Translations under genes and position numbers: made by a program | Source of the DNA: Opitutaceae bacterium | Lineage (GTDB): Bacteria; Verrucomicrobiota; Verrucomicrobiia; Opitutales; Opitutaceae | Length of the DNA stretch: 64,000 bases | Assembly: GCA_003151515.1 (NCBI GenBank) | Contig: PLXS01000027.1 | Span: forward strand, 24,064 to 88,063 | Direction of reading: 5' to 3' | Notes under the pieces: generated by a model | Seen by the model: the letters and a program-made list of their open reading frames with translations, nothing else | Databases searched by the model: none | Told to the model about the DNA's origin: nothing | Part shown: positions 39,716-48,959 of the stretch, in pieces | How positions within the stretch are numbered: the stretch's first letter is position 1 | Layout of the letters: each line of letters starts with the position of its first letter

Positions 39716-40489
39716 CTAGGCCCGGCGTATCTTGGCGAAGTCCTCGGCCAGCCTGAGCTGGAGTAGGGCCTTCACGGTCGCGTTCACGACCGCGATGTGG
39801 TTCTTCGAGCCCATCGACTTGGTGAGGACATTCTTAACGCCCGCGGCCTCGAGCACCGCGCGCACGCCGCCGCCGGCGATCAAGCCTGTGCCGGGCGATG
39901 CCGGCTTGAGCAGCACCTTGCCGCCGTCGAACTCCCCGAGGACGTCGTGCGGGATCGTGTCGCCCTTGAGCTTGACGTGCATCAGGCGCTTCTTCGCGTG
40001 CTCGGTGCTCTTCTTGATGGCGTCAGGCACCTCGTTAGCTTTGCCGTAGCCCACGCCGATGTTGCCCTTCTGGTCGCCGACGACCGTCAGCGCTGCGAAG
40101 CTGAACCGGCGGCCGCCCTTGACGACCTTGGCGCAGCGGTTGATGAAGACGACCTTCTCGAGCATCGAAGGTCCGTCGCCGGACTGGGTCTGCTCGCGCG
40201 AGCGGTTGTCGCGGCGCGGTCCGCGCATGCCGCCGTGGCCGTCGCGGCGCTGCGGGCGGTTGGAATACGGGTTGGAGGCCGGCCTCGCGGCCTGCTCCTG
40301 TGGCGGCTTCGCGGCCTGCTCCTGTGGCGGCTTCGCGGCCTGGTCTGGTGCCGGCGCCGCGGCCACCTGGTCTGGTGCCGGCGCCGCGGCCACCTGGGCT
40401 GCAGCCGGAGCTGCGGCCACCGTGGCGGCCGGGTCTGCAGCCGGGGCTGTGGCGGCCGGTTCTGCGGAAGGTGCTGTGTCGTTGCTCAT
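39716..40489 (-). CDS. rpsE: 30S ribosomal protein uS5 with repetitive N-terminal extension
   Basis: This encodes 257 residues, whereas common S5 has about 165. The core begins around [30 protein letters not shown] and ends [19 protein letters not shown]. The first 90 residues are Ala/Pro/Gln-rich and contain tandem QVAAAPAPD and QAAKPPQE units encoded by exact DNA repeats, then a basic [20 protein letters not shown] stretch. ATG 40489 was chosen over a TTG 21 bases upstream. It is the S4/S5 accuracy pair partner of rpsD. Confidence 0.95.
   Translation of the reverse strand: MSNDTAPSAEPAATAPAADPAATVAAAPAAAQVAAAPAPDQVAAAPAPDQAAKPPQEQAAKPPQEQAARPASNPYSNRPQRRDGHGGMRGPRRDNRSREQTQSGDGPSMLEKVVFINRCAKVVKGGRRFSFAALTVVGDQKGNIGVGYGKANEVPDAIKKSTEHAKKRLMHVKLKGDTIPHDVLGEFDGGKVLLKPASPGTGLIAGGGVRAVLEAAGVKNVLTKSMGSKNHIAVVNATVKALLQLRLAEDFAKIRRA
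40287..40394. repeat. Tandem repeats inside rpsE
   Basis: Two perfect tandem duplications lie here: a 24-bp unit at 40287-40310 and 40311-40334, and a 27-bp unit at 40341-40367 and 40368-40394. They encode the repeated QAAKPPQE and QVAAAPAPD segments of the S5 N-terminal extension. Such repeats can expand or shrink by slippage without shifting frame. Confidence 0.85.
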
Positions 40490-40499
40490 GGGCTTTGGG

Positions 40500-40862
40500 T
40501 CAGAATACAAGGCCGGCCTCGCGGGCTGAGTCCGCGAAGACCTTGACCTTGCCGTGGTAGCGTGCGCCGCCGCGGTCGAAGACGACCGAGGTGATTCCGG
40601 CGGCCTTCGCCTTTTCGGCGAATGCCTTTCCGAGAACCTTGGCGCCGGCGATGTTCGCCGAGAGCTTCTGCTTGCGCAGGGCCGCGTCGAGGCTCGAGAG
40701 GAAGACGAGGGTCGAGCCCGAGTCGTCGTTGACGGCCTGGGCGTAGATGTTCCTGGCGCTGAACCTGACGCTCAGGCGCGGGCGGGCGGCGGTGCCGGCG
40801 ACCTTCTTGCGTATCCTCCAGCGGCGCTTCTGGAGCAGCATGGCTTTGTGAACGGTGTTCAT
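40500..40862 (-). CDS. rplR: 50S ribosomal protein uL18
   Basis: This encodes 120 residues. The basic start [31 protein letters not shown] and the end [28 protein letters not shown] are conserved; it binds 5S rRNA with L5. It is 5 bases after rplF and its stop lies 10 bases before the rpsE start. Length is standard. Confidence 0.97.
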   Translation of the reverse strand: MNTVHKAMLLQKRRWRIRKKVAGTAARPRLSVRFSARNIYAQAVNDDSGSTLVFLSSLDAALRKQKLSANIAGAKVLGKAFAEKAKAAGITSVVFDRGGARYHGKVKVFADSAREAGLVF

Positions 40863-40867
40863 GGGTG

Positions 40868-41404
40868 TTAGGCGACGGTTTTGCCCTCCTTGCGGCGGAC
40901 GCGCTCTCCGACGATGCGCACGCCCTTGCCCTTGTAGGGCTCCGGCGGGTAATAGCTGCGGATCTCGGCGGTCACGGCTCCCACGAGCTGCTTGTCGCAG
41001 CCCTCGACCTTGAGGCGGGTGCCCTCGGTGACGGTGATCTTGATGCCCTCCGGGACGTCCATGACGATCGGGTGCGAGTACCCCAGGGCGAGGTCGAGCT
41101 GCTTGCCCTTCAGGTTGGCCTTGAAGCCGACGCCCTGGATCTCGAGCTCCTTAAAGAAGCCCACCGTCACGCCCTTCACCATGCTCGCGATGATGGAGCG
41201 GGCGGTGCCGTACATGGCGTTCGCGAAGCGGGTCTCGCCCACCGGAGCCACGACGACCTTCTTGTCCGTGATCTTGATCGTGACGACGGGCGCGAAGGTC
41301 TTCTGCACCTTGCCCCTGGGGCCCTCGACGTGGACGGTCGTGTCCTTGATGTCGACCTTGACCTTCTCGGGGATGGGAACGGGTTGTTTGCCGATGCGGC
41401 TCAT
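40868..41404 (-). CDS. rplF: 50S ribosomal protein uL6
   Basis: This encodes 178 residues from MSRIGKQPVPIPEKV, the universal start. Two similar alpha/beta domains follow, with LELEIQGVGFKA-like and LGYSHPIVMDVPEGI segments and the end YYPPEPYKGKGVRIVGERVRRKEGKT, which contacts the sarcin-ricin loop. It follows rpsH by 14 bases. Confidence 0.97.
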   Translation of the reverse strand: MSRIGKQPVPIPEKVKVDIKDTTVHVEGPRGKVQKTFAPVVTIKITDKKVVVAPVGETRFANAMYGTARSIIASMVKGVTVGFFKELEIQGVGFKANLKGKQLDLALGYSHPIVMDVPEGIKITVTEGTRLKVEGCDKQLVGAVTAEIRSYYPPEPYKGKGVRIVGERVRRKEGKTVA

Positions 41405-41418
41405 GGTGGTGGTCCTTC

Positions 41419-41811
41419 TTACCAAACGTTGCAGATGAGCTCGCCGCCGGCCTTGTTGCGCCGGCAGTCGGCGTCCTTCATGAGGCCCTTGGAGGTCGAG
41501 ACGATGCTGATGCCGAGGCCGTTGAGGACCCTCGGGATGTCCGAGTAGCCGAAGTAGAGCCTGCGGCCGGGGGTCGACGCGCGGTCGAGGCCGCTGATGG
41601 CGGGCTCGCCGGAGACGTACTTCATCTTGACGACGAGGGTCTTGTGGCCCTGGGCGTCGGCGGCGTCCCGGTAGTCCGAGATGTAGCCCTCGGCCTTGAG
41701 GATGGCGGCGATGCCCTCCTTGAGCTTCGAGTGCGGCGAGGGGCACTCCTCTTGCCGGGCCTTGCTCGCGTTGCGGAGGCGAGTTAGGAAATCGCTGATC
41801 GGGTCGGTCAT
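41419..41811 (-). CDS. rpsH: 30S ribosomal protein uS8
   Basis: This encodes 130 residues. MTDPISDFLTRLRNASKARQ starts it, and the C-terminal domain has GLGISIVSTSKGLMKDADCRRNKAGGELICNVW, the 16S rRNA-binding face. S8 is the usual translational repressor of the spc operon. It is 63 bases after rpsN. Confidence 0.97.
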   Translation of the reverse strand: MTDPISDFLTRLRNASKARQEECPSPHSKLKEGIAAILKAEGYISDYRDAADAQGHKTLVVKMKYVSGEPAISGLDRASTPGRRLYFGYSDIPRVLNGLGISIVSTSKGLMKDADCRRNKAGGELICNVW

Positions 41812-41874
41812 GGCGGATGTTGGGTGTTTGGGACGGCGGCGCGGGTCATATCCGACCCCCGCGTGCCAGGTGGT

Positions 41875-42180
41875 TTACCAGGATGACTTGGTGACTCCGG
41901 GGATCTTGCCGGAAAGCGCCAGTTCCCTGAACTGAATGCGCGAGACGCCGAACTTGCCGATGAAGCCGCGCGGGCGCCCGCTCATCGAGCAGCGGTTGCG
42001 GATGCGGGCGCGGGAGGAGTTCTTCGGAAGCTTCTGCAGCTTGGTCTGTGCGGCGAAGAACTGGACGTCGGTCGTCGCGGGGTTCGCGAGGATCGCCTTC
42101 AGCTCGGTGCGGGCCTTGGCGTACTTTTCGACGAGGCGCTTGCGCTTCTCGTTGCGTTGGATTGCGGAGGTCTTCGGCAT
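41875..42180 (-). CDS. rpsN: 30S ribosomal protein uS14 (zinc-free form)
   Basis: This encodes 101 residues, the long C-minus form: instead of the CxxC...CxxC ribbon it has [25 protein letters not shown]. The basic N-terminal half ([19 protein letters not shown]) is helical. It lies in the normal spc place between rplE and rpsH. Confidence 0.97.
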   Translation of the reverse strand: MPKTSAIQRNEKRKRLVEKYAKARTELKAILANPATTDVQFFAAQTKLQKLPKNSSRARIRNRCSMSGRPRGFIGKFGVSRIQFRELALSGKIPGVTKSSW

Positions 42181-42190
42181 GGCGGAGGTG

Positions 42191-42940
42191 TCAGGCGGCG
42201 GTGGCCGCAGGCTTGGTTTCGGCGGGCTTGGTTTCGACGCGGCGGAAGGGCATCCCGAGGAGGCGCAGCAGGTCGCGGCCCTCGTCGTCCGTATGGGCGG
42301 TCGTCACTATCGTGATGTCGAGGCCCATGCTCTTCTTGACGTTCTCGACCGTTATCTCGGGGAAGATCGTGAAGTCGGTGATGCCGATGTTGTAGTTGCC
42401 CTGGCCGTCGAGTTTCGGCGAGACGCCGCGGAAGTCGCGGATGGTCGGCAGGGCGACCGCGATCATCCTGTAGAGGAACTCCCACATGGAATCGCCGCGA
42501 AGCGTGACGTGGCAGCCGACGGTCTGGCCCGGCTTAAGCTTGAAGTTCGAGATTGCCTTGCGGGTCTTGCTAAAGACCGGCTTCTGGCCGGCCAGGAGCG
42601 CCAGGTCGCGCTGCACGTCGGCGATCTGGTTCTTGTCGGCCTCGGCGTCGATGCCCGAGTTGATGCTGACCTTCACGAGCCTCGGCACCTCGTGCTTGTT
42701 CTTGTAGCCGTGCAGCTTCACGAGCTCGGGGATCACCTGCTCGGCGTAGAGCTTCCTGAGTGTCGGAGGAGTCTTGGGTTCCGGAGGGGCCTTGGGTTCG
42801 GGAGGGGCCTTTTCCGCCGGAGGTGCCTTGGGTGCCGGCGCCGCCTTGGCTGCCGGATGCATCTTGGCTGCCGGATGCATCTTGTCTGCCGGGGGCGTCT
42901 TGTCTGCCGGGGGCGTCGAGGGTGTGGGTTCGGTGCTCAT
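42191..42940 (-). CDS. rplE: 50S ribosomal protein uL5 with hexapeptide-repeat tail
   Basis: This encodes 249 residues, while common L5 has about 180. The core starts near residue 60 ([31 protein letters not shown]) and includes [25 protein letters not shown]. The first 60 residues consist of eight hexapeptides, each ending in Lys: TPPADK twice, MHPAAK twice, [18 protein letters not shown] twice. The DNA is an 18-bp minisatellite. A short Lys/Pro/Ala tail ([14 protein letters not shown]) is also at the C-terminus. It binds 5S rRNA and P-site tRNA. Confidence 0.96.
   Translation of the reverse strand: MSTEPTPSTPPADKTPPADKMHPAAKMHPAAKAAPAPKAPPAEKAPPEPKAPPEPKTPPTLRKLYAEQVIPELVKLHGYKNKHEVPRLVKVSINSGIDAEADKNQIADVQRDLALLAGQKPVFSKTRKAISNFKLKPGQTVGCHVTLRGDSMWEFLYRMIAVALPTIRDFRGVSPKLDGQGNYNIGITDFTIFPEITVENVKKSMGLDITIVTTAHTDDEGRDLLRLLGMPFRRVETKPAETKPAATAA
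42771..42914. repeat. 18-bp minisatellite, eight units, inside rplE
   Basis: Eight consecutive 18-bp units with the form GYCTTGnnTnCCGGnnGn on the plus strand fill the segment. Units 5-6 and 7-8 are nearly identical pairs. Read on the minus strand each encodes one hexapeptide of the L5 N-terminal tail. The period is a multiple of three, so copy changes keep the frame. Confidence 0.9.
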
Positions 42941-42941
42941 G

Positions 42942-43202
42942 TTACGGCGCCTTCTTGCGCTTGCTCGCATCGAAGACCGACTTGAGCATCAGGTTGGAGA
43001 TGTGAACGGTGCCCTCGCGCTCGGCGATGGTGCCCTGGGGGTGTTCCTGTGACTTCTTCAGGTGGCGCTTCACGAGCGCCACGCCCTCGACCCGGGCGCG
43101 CGATTTGGCCGCCACGACCTCGAGGATCTTGCCCTCCTTGCCCTTTTGGGAGCCCGAGATGACGACGACCGAGTCGCCGCGTTTGACGTGGAATCGTTGC
43201 AT
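42942..43202 (-). CDS. rplX: 50S ribosomal protein uL24
   Basis: This encodes 86 residues with the KOW motif VKRGDSVVVISGSQKGKEGKILEVV at the N-terminus, then RVEGVALVKRHLKKSQEHPQGTIAEREG. It is an assembly-initiating protein of the large subunit. The core ends slightly earlier than in E. coli. It is separated from rplE by one base. Confidence 0.97.
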   Translation of the reverse strand: MQRFHVKRGDSVVVISGSQKGKEGKILEVVAAKSRARVEGVALVKRHLKKSQEHPQGTIAEREGTVHISNLMLKSVFDASKRKKAP

Positions 43203-43204
43203 GG

Positions 43205-43570
43205 TCAGAGGACCTCCGGGGCGAGGGAAATGATCTTCATGAAGTTCTTCGCGCGCAGTTCGCGGGCGACAGGGCCGAAGATGCGGGTCCCGCGTGGGTT
43301 GCCGTCGGGGCCGAGGATGACGATGGCGTTGCTGTCGAAGCGCAGGTAGCTGCCGTCGGAGCGGCGGACCGGGGCCTTCGTGCGCACGACGACGGCCTTG
43401 GCGACCTCGCCCTTCTTCACGGTCGCGTCGGTCGTGCTCTCCTTGATGTGCACCGTCACGATGTCGCCCACCGCGGCGGTGTCCTTGTTCTGGCCCTTGC
43501 GGTTGATCATGGCGGCCCTGCGGGCGCCCGTGTTGTCGGCGACCTCTAGAATGGAACGCAGTTGGATCAT
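43205..43570 (-). CDS. rplN: 50S ribosomal protein uL14
   Basis: This encodes 121 residues. [22 protein letters not shown] and [23 protein letters not shown], then [31 protein letters not shown], are conserved. It contacts L19 and bridges to the small subunit. It is 2 bases before rplX and 44 after rpsQ. Confidence 0.98.
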   Translation of the reverse strand: MIQLRSILEVADNTGARRAAMINRKGQNKDTAAVGDIVTVHIKESTTDATVKKGEVAKAVVVRTKAPVRRSDGSYLRFDSNAIVILGPDGNPRGTRIFGPVARELRAKNFMKIISLAPEVL

Positions 43571-43614
43571 GGCGGGTTTTGTTTAGGTTGGCTGTTGCGT
43601 CTGCTGGCTCTGCT

Positions 43615-43998
43615 TCAGGCGGTCGGGGCTGCGGGCGCCTCGGCCGGGGCCGCGGCGCTCGGGCGCGTGGTTTTCGTGGGGACCGTAGCGGCGACGTCCG
43701 CCTCGGTGATCGCCTCGGCGGTGGCGCCGACGGCGCTCTCGATCACGGAAAGGACGCGCCAGCGCTTGAGGCGGCTCATGGGGCGCGTCTCCATGATCTT
43801 AACCTTGTCGCCCACCTTGGTCTCGTTCTTCTCGTCGTGGACGTGTACCACGGTTTTCCTGTTGATGACCTTGTGGTAGCGCGGGTGCGGCGTCTTGTAC
43901 GGGATCGTGACCTTGACCGACTTGTCGCCGGAGCGGCTCGTCACGAATCCGATGATGGACTTGCGCTGGTTGCGGAAATCTGTAGCGGCGTTGGACAT
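43615..43998 (-). CDS. rpsQ: 30S ribosomal protein uS17 with C-terminal extension
   Basis: This encodes 127 residues, against 80-90 in common S17. The OB-fold core, RKSIIGFVTSRSGDKSVKVTIPYKTPHPRYHKVINR, and GDKVKIMETRPMSRLKRWRVLSVIE, is followed by about 40 Ala/Thr/Pro-rich residues (AITEADVAATVPTKTTRPSAAAPAEAPAAPTA). It is one of several extended ribosomal proteins in this window. Confidence 0.95.
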   Translation of the reverse strand: MSNAATDFRNQRKSIIGFVTSRSGDKSVKVTIPYKTPHPRYHKVINRKTVVHVHDEKNETKVGDKVKIMETRPMSRLKRWRVLSVIESAVGATAEAITEADVAATVPTKTTRPSAAAPAEAPAAPTA

Positions 43999-44034
43999 GG
44001 CGTGTGGTGCGTCTTTCGGGCGGCGTTGGTGGTT

Positions 44035-44244
44035 TTAGGAGGCCGCCGCTGGAGCAGCCTTGCCCTTCTGTCGAAGGATGGTCTCCAGCCGCGCGACGTC
44101 CTTGCGGAGCACGCGGATTTCGTGGGTCTTCTCGACCTGGCCCGTCTGCCTGCGGATGCGCTTGTCGAGGAGGTTCGCGCGGGTCTCGCGCAGCTTGGTG
44201 GTGATTTCCTCGAGGGAGAGGTCCCTGATTTCCTTGGATGTCAT
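44035..44244 (-). CDS. rpmC: 50S ribosomal protein uL29
   Basis: This encodes 69 residues with two helices: [38 protein letters not shown] and [20 protein letters not shown] short Ala-rich tail ends it. It sits at the exit tunnel near L23. It is 31 bases after rplP. Confidence 0.96.
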   Translation of the reverse strand: MTSKEIRDLSLEEITTKLRETRANLLDKRIRRQTGQVEKTHEIRVLRKDVARLETILRQKGKAAPAAAS

Positions 44245-44275
44245 GGTGTGGCGGCTTCTGTGTTCCTAGGGGGCT

Positions 44276-44698
44276 TTAGGCGCCGGCGCCCTCGCGCACG
44301 ATGAAACGGCAGTGGAAGGGCAGCTTCGCGTCGGCTAGGCGGAACGCCTCCTTGGCGATGTTCACCGGGACGCCGCCGAGCTCGAAGAGCACGGCGCCGG
44401 GCTTTATCACGGCGACGTAGTACTCGACCGGGCCCTTGCCCTGGCCCATGCGGACCTCGGCCGGCTTCTTGGTGATCGGCTTGTGCGGGAAGATGCGGAT
44501 CCAGAGCTTTCCCTTGCGCTTGAGGTGGCGCGAGATTGTGACTCGGGCAGCCTCGATCTGTTGGCCTGTCATCGGCCCGCGCGTCAGGGACTGGAGCCCG
44601 AACTCGCCGAAGGCGAGCGTGTTTCCGCGCTTGGCGTTGCCGGCGCGGGAGCCCTTCTGGGACTTGCGGAACTTGGTGCGTGCGGGAGCGAGAGCCAT
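44276..44698 (-). CDS. rplP: 50S ribosomal protein uL16
   Basis: This encodes 140 residues. [33 protein letters not shown] and [42 protein letters not shown] are conserved; it organises the A-site tRNA and the 5S region. It is 48 bases after rpsC. Confidence 0.97.
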   Translation of the reverse strand: MALAPARTKFRKSQKGSRAGNAKRGNTLAFGEFGLQSLTRGPMTGQQIEAARVTISRHLKRKGKLWIRIFPHKPITKKPAEVRMGQGKGPVEYYVAVIKPGAVLFELGGVPVNIAKEAFRLADAKLPFHCRFIVREGAGA

Positions 44699-44746
44699 GG
44701 AAGATTTCTCCTAGTGGGGTCGGGTTTCGGCGTTCGCGGGCCCGTT

Positions 44747-45379
44747 TCAGGCCGCGTCGGCCTCCTTCTTGCAGATCCAGCACTTGACGCCGATCTTGCC
44801 GTATACGGTCAGGGCCTCCGAGAAGCCGTAGTCGATCGCCTCGCGAAGCGTGTGCAGCGGCACGCGCCCCTTGCGCTGCCACTCGCGCCGGGCGATGTCG
44901 GCACCGCCGAGGCGCCCCGAGCACTGGATCTTGATCCCTTCGGCGCCGAGCGCCATGGCCATCTCGACGGCCTTCTTCATCGCGCGCCGGAAGGTGATGC
45001 GGCGCTCAAGCTGCAGGGCGACGTTCTCGGCGACGAGCTGCGCCTCGATCTCGGGCTTCTTGACCTCCTGGATGTCGAGGAGGATCTCCTTGCCCGTCAG
45101 CTTCACGAGCTGGGCCTTGATGTTCTCGACCTCCTGGCCCTTGCGCCCGATGACGATCCCGGGGCGGGCGGTGTAGATCTTGACGCGGACGCGGTTTGAC
45201 GCGCGCTCGATGAAGATGCGCGGAACGGAGGCCTGCTTGAGCTTCTCCATGAGCGTCGTGCGGATCAGCTGGTCCTCGAGGAGGAGCTTCGGGAACTCCT
45301 TCTTCGAGGCGAACCAGCGCGACTGCCAGTCGTGGTTAACCGCGAGGCGGAAGCCGATAGGATTGGTTTTTTGACCCAT
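44747..45379 (-). CDS. rpsC: 30S ribosomal protein uS3
   Basis: This encodes 210 residues. [29 protein letters not shown] starts it, and the KH domain carries [24 protein letters not shown], followed by [35 protein letters not shown]. It lines the mRNA entry channel with S4 and S5. It is 3 bases after rplV. Confidence 0.98.
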   Translation of the reverse strand: MGQKTNPIGFRLAVNHDWQSRWFASKKEFPKLLLEDQLIRTTLMEKLKQASVPRIFIERASNRVRVKIYTARPGIVIGRKGQEVENIKAQLVKLTGKEILLDIQEVKKPEIEAQLVAENVALQLERRITFRRAMKKAVEMAMALGAEGIKIQCSGRLGGADIARREWQRKGRVPLHTLREAIDYGFSEALTVYGKIGVKCWICKKEADAA

Positions 45380-45382
45380 GGA

Positions 45383-45730
45383 TTAGGCTTGGTTGGTGTT
45401 CCCGTCCGAGAGGACGATTCGGATGTGCGACATCTTCTTGCGGCGGGGCATCGCGGTTCCTTTGGCGCCAGCCTTGAAGCGCTTGAGGACGGGGCCGTTC
45501 TCGACGACGGCGCTCTTCACGGTCAGCGAGTCCGACGCGAGGTTGTTGTTGTTCTCCGCGTTGGCGATGGCGCTCTTGAGGGTCTTCACGATCAGGCGCG
45601 CGGACTTGCGGGGGATGAGCGTGAGGTACTCGACTGCGTCGTTGGCAGTGCGGCCCTGGATCGTGCGGGCCACCTCGCGCACCTTCTTCGGTGACATGCG
45701 GGCGTTTCGTGTGAGGGCTTGGACTTCCAT
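45383..45730 (-). CDS. rplV: 50S ribosomal protein uL22
   Basis: This encodes 115 residues. MEVQALTRNARMSPKKVREVARTI and the hairpin-loop region GPVLKRFKAGAKGTAMPRRKKMSHIRIVLSD, which reaches the exit tunnel, are typical. It is 14 bases after rpsS. Confidence 0.97.
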   Translation of the reverse strand: MEVQALTRNARMSPKKVREVARTIQGRTANDAVEYLTLIPRKSARLIVKTLKSAIANAENNNNLASDSLTVKSAVVENGPVLKRFKAGAKGTAMPRRKKMSHIRIVLSDGNTNQA

Positions 45731-45744
45731 GGGGTCGGTTTTCC

Positions 45745-46020
45745 TTAGATTTCCTTGCGGGTCATGCCGCCGTGCGCCTTGAAGATCCGGGTCGGGGCGA
45801 ACTCGCCGAGCTTGTGGCCGACCATGTTCTCGGTGACGTACACCGCGACGAAGGCCTTGCCGTTGTGGACGTTGAACGTGTGGCCGATGAAGTCGGGCGT
45901 GATCGTCGAGCGGCGCGACCAGGTCTGTATCGGCTTGCGCGCGCTGGCCTTGGTGGCCTTCTCGATCTTCTCGAGGAGGTGGTAGTCGACGAAGAAGCCT
46001 TTTTTGATGGAGCGTGCCAT
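45745..46020 (-). CDS. rpsS: 30S ribosomal protein uS19
   Basis: This encodes 91 residues. [22 protein letters not shown] and [55 protein letters not shown], the 16S 3' domain-binding core, are standard. It is 22 bases after rplB. Confidence 0.97.
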   Translation of the reverse strand: MARSIKKGFFVDYHLLEKIEKATKASARKPIQTWSRRSTITPDFIGHTFNVHNGKAFVAVYVTENMVGHKLGEFAPTRIFKAHGGMTRKEI

Positions 46021-46042
46021 GGTGCTGGGCTGTAAGGCGGGG

Positions 46043-46906
46043 TTATTTCTTGCCGCGCGGCGGGCGGCCGTTGTGCCGGACGATGATGAAGCTGCTCGAC
46101 TGCTGGCGGCGCCTGCGCGTCGGGAAGCCCTTGGCGAGCTGGCCCCACGGCGAGACGACCTGCTGGCGGCCGCCGCCGCCCTTCGACTTGCCCTGGCCGC
46201 CGCCGTTCGGGTGGTCGACCGGGTTCATGGCCATGCCGCGCACCCGGGGCCTGCGGCCGAGCCAGCGGTTGCGGCCGGCCTTGCCGAGGGACTGGTTGAC
46301 GTGGTCGCCGTTGCCGACGATGCCGATCGTCGCGCGGCAGCGGGCGTTCACCATGCGGATCTCGCCGGAGGGCATCTTGAGCTGCGCGTTGCCGTTCTCG
46401 ACCGCGACCAGCTCGATGCCGGTGCCGGCGGAGCGGGCCATCTGGGCGCCCTTGCCCGGGATCATCTCGACGCAGTGGACGCGGGTCGACGGCGGGATGA
46501 TGGAGAGCGGGAAGCTGTTGCCGACCGTGAAGTCGTTCGTCGTCGCGTTCGCGGAGGCGAATATCCTGTCGCCGGCCTTCAGGCCGTCGGGGGCGATGAT
46601 GTAGCGCTTCTCGCCATTCGTGTAGTGCAGGAGCGCGATGTGGGCGTTGCGGTTCGGGTCGTACTCGATCGCCGCGACCGTGGCCGGGATGTCCAGGATG
46701 TCCCGCTTGAAGTCGATGACGCGGTACAGCTGCTTGTGGCCTCCGCCCATCCGGCGCATCGTAAGCCTGCCGTAGGCGTTTCGGCCGCCGGTCTTGTGCT
46801 TGTGCTCGGTGAGGGCCCTCAAGGGGCGGTCCTTGGAGACCACGACCTTGTTGAGGGAGGTGAACCGCTGCGAGGGCGTGAGCGGTCGGAAATGTTTGAT
46901 GGGCAT
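46043..46906 (-). CDS. rplB: 50S ribosomal protein uL2
   Basis: This encodes 287 residues, a little over the usual 275. The SH3-like centre with [23 protein letters not shown] and the C-terminal peptidyl-transferase segment [25 protein letters not shown] are conserved, including the His of NPVDHP. The start [15 protein letters not shown] is standard. Confidence 0.98.
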   Translation of the reverse strand: MPIKHFRPLTPSQRFTSLNKVVVSKDRPLRALTEHKHKTGGRNAYGRLTMRRMGGGHKQLYRVIDFKRDILDIPATVAAIEYDPNRNAHIALLHYTNGEKRYIIAPDGLKAGDRIFASANATTNDFTVGNSFPLSIIPPSTRVHCVEMIPGKGAQMARSAGTGIELVAVENGNAQLKMPSGEIRMVNARCRATIGIVGNGDHVNQSLGKAGRNRWLGRRPRVRGMAMNPVDHPNGGGQGKSKGGGGRQQVVSPWGQLAKGFPTRRRRQQSSSFIIVRHNGRPPRGKK

Positions 46907-46937
46907 GGGAGTGGGTTCCTTTGCTTCGGGGCGGCCG

Positions 46938-47219
46938 TTACAGCAGCTCGATCTTGTCGCCGGCCTTGAGCGTCACGACGGCCTTCTTGTAGTCGGAGGT
47001 CATGCTCGCCTGGCCCGCGCGGCCGCGCTTTTTCTTTCCGCGGTAGTTCATGGTGTTCACCCGGCGAACGGTGACCTTGAAGGTCGACTCGACCGCCTCG
47101 GCGATGGCGTGCTTGTTGGCGCTCTTGAACACTTCGAAGGTGTACTGGCCCAGCTCGGCCGAGTGCTTGTTGGCCTTCTCCGTCAGGAGCATGCCCTTGA
47201 GTACCTTGTGCGAGTTCAT
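46938..47219 (-). CDS. rplW: 50S ribosomal protein uL23
   Basis: This encodes 93 residues. MNSHKVLKGMLLTEKANKHSAELGQYTFEVFKSANKHAIAEAVESTFKV is the core with Glu-Lys at the L23 trigger-factor docking side, then a Lys-rich loop. Its ATG shares one base with the rplD stop (TGATG). Confidence 0.96.
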   Translation of the reverse strand: MNSHKVLKGMLLTEKANKHSAELGQYTFEVFKSANKHAIAEAVESTFKVTVRRVNTMNYRGKKKRGRAGQASMTSDYKKAVVTLKAGDKIELL

Positions 47220-47854
47220 CAGTTCTTGCCTCCGTTCACGCGGGCGATGATGGCCTCGAGGGCCTTCGTGCTGACGATGATCTTCCTGTACTGGGCGAGA
47301 TCGAGGGTGTTGAGCTTCGCGGCCTCCTGGAGCGAGACGCGTCCGATGTTGCGGGCGGCATGGCGGGCGCCCTGGGCAAACGGGGCGTCGACGAGGAGGA
47401 TCTTGCCCTTCGGGGCGATGAGGCCCACCACCTTGCTCGCGACCTTGGTCTTCGCGGGCTCGAAGCCGAAGTTCTCGATGACGGCCAGCTCGCCGGCCGA
47501 GGCGCGGTCGAAGAGCGCGCGGCTGAACGCGAGGGCCTTCACCTTGCCGTTGATCTTCTTGTTGTAGTCGCGCGGCTTGGGGCCGAAGGCGACGCCGCCG
47601 CCCGACCACAGGGGGGAGCGCGACGAGCCCGCGCGGGCGCGCCCGGTGCCCTTCTGGCGCCACGGCTTGCGGCCGCCGCCGCGCACCTCGCCGCGGGTCT
47701 TGGTCGAGTGCGTGCCGAGGCGGTTGTTGGCGTTGATGGCCACGATGACCTCCTTGACGGCCTGCACGCCCTTGTCGCCCTCGAAGGTGGGGACGCCCGG
47801 GAAATCCTGCTCGCGGCTCGTCGTGCCATCGGGACTAAAAACGGTGAGTTTCAT
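47219..47854 (-). CDS. rplD: 50S ribosomal protein uL4
   Basis: This encodes 211 residues. The tunnel-reaching loop with STKTRGEVRGGGRKPWRQKGTGRARAGSSRSPLWSGGGVAFGP and the Rossmann-like core are conserved. L4 is the S10-operon repressor in E. coli. It is coupled to rplW by TGATG. Confidence 0.97.
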   Translation of the reverse strand: MKLTVFSPDGTTSREQDFPGVPTFEGDKGVQAVKEVIVAINANNRLGTHSTKTRGEVRGGGRKPWRQKGTGRARAGSSRSPLWSGGGVAFGPKPRDYNKKINGKVKALAFSRALFDRASAGELAVIENFGFEPAKTKVASKVVGLIAPKGKILLVDAPFAQGARHAARNIGRVSLQEAAKLNTLDLAQYRKIIVSTKALEAIIARVNGGKN

Positions 47855-47878
47855 AGCTGTCGGCTTCTCCTTGGGTGT

Positions 47879-48526
47879 TTAGGCCTTGGTCTGCTGGCCC
47901 TTGATGGCCAGGCGCACGAGGACGTCGTCGCCGTTCGCCCCGGGGATCGCCCCCTTGACGAGCAGCAGGTTCTTGTCGGCGATCACCTTGACCACGCGCA
48001 GGTTCTGCACGGTTCGGCGCTCACTGCCCATGTGGCCGGGCATCGACTGGTTCTTCCAGGAGCGGCCTGGTGTCTGGCGCATGCCGATCGAGCCGATCCT
48101 GCGGTGGAACATGGAGCCGTGCGCCGCGGGGCCGCCGGCGACGCGGAAGCGCTTCACGACGCCCTGGAAGCCCTTGCCCTTGGTGATGCCGATGACGTCG
48201 ACCAGCTGGCCCTCCTGGAAGGCGGAGACCGTGACGACATCGCCCACCTTGAGAGCCGGCGAGGCCGCCAGGCGCACCTCGGAGAGGACGCGCGGGGCGT
48301 GGTCGACGCCGGCCTTCTTCGCGTGCGCGAGCTCGGCCTTGGAGGAGTTCTTCTCCTTCTTGCGCGAGAAGCCGATCTGGACCGCGTTGTAGCCGTCGGT
48401 CTCGGCGGTCTTGACCTGCACAACGGCGCAGGGGCCGGCTTCTACGACGGTGACCGGGACTAGGACGTTTTGGGCGTCGTAGACCTGGGTCATGCCGATT
48501 TTCTTGCCGAGAAGGGAGGAGATCAT
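47879..48526 (-). CDS. rplC: 50S ribosomal protein uL3
   Basis: This encodes 215 residues. MISSLLGKKIGMTQVYDAQNVLVPVTVVEAGPC starts it and the loop GITKGKGFQGVVKRFRVAGGPAAHGSMFHRRIGSIGMRQTPGRSWKNQSMPGHMG reaches the peptidyl-transferase centre. It is 105 bases after rpsJ, where no separate gene is visible. Confidence 0.97.
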   Translation of the reverse strand: MISSLLGKKIGMTQVYDAQNVLVPVTVVEAGPCAVVQVKTAETDGYNAVQIGFSRKKEKNSSKAELAHAKKAGVDHAPRVLSEVRLAASPALKVGDVVTVSAFQEGQLVDVIGITKGKGFQGVVKRFRVAGGPAAHGSMFHRRIGSIGMRQTPGRSWKNQSMPGHMGSERRTVQNLRVVKVIADKNLLLVKGAIPGANGDDVLVRLAIKGQQTKA

Positions 48527-48631
48527 GGGCTAAGCGGTAGGTGGAAGGATTCCGTTTGGTTGACCTACATTAGGAGGGGCTCCGGAGGTGCGCCCCAAGG
48601 GGCGCACGCGGGCAACTGCTAACTGTGGACT

Positions 48632-48940
<309 letters not shown>

Positions 48941-48959
48941 GGCGGGAGGGGGGTTCGGG

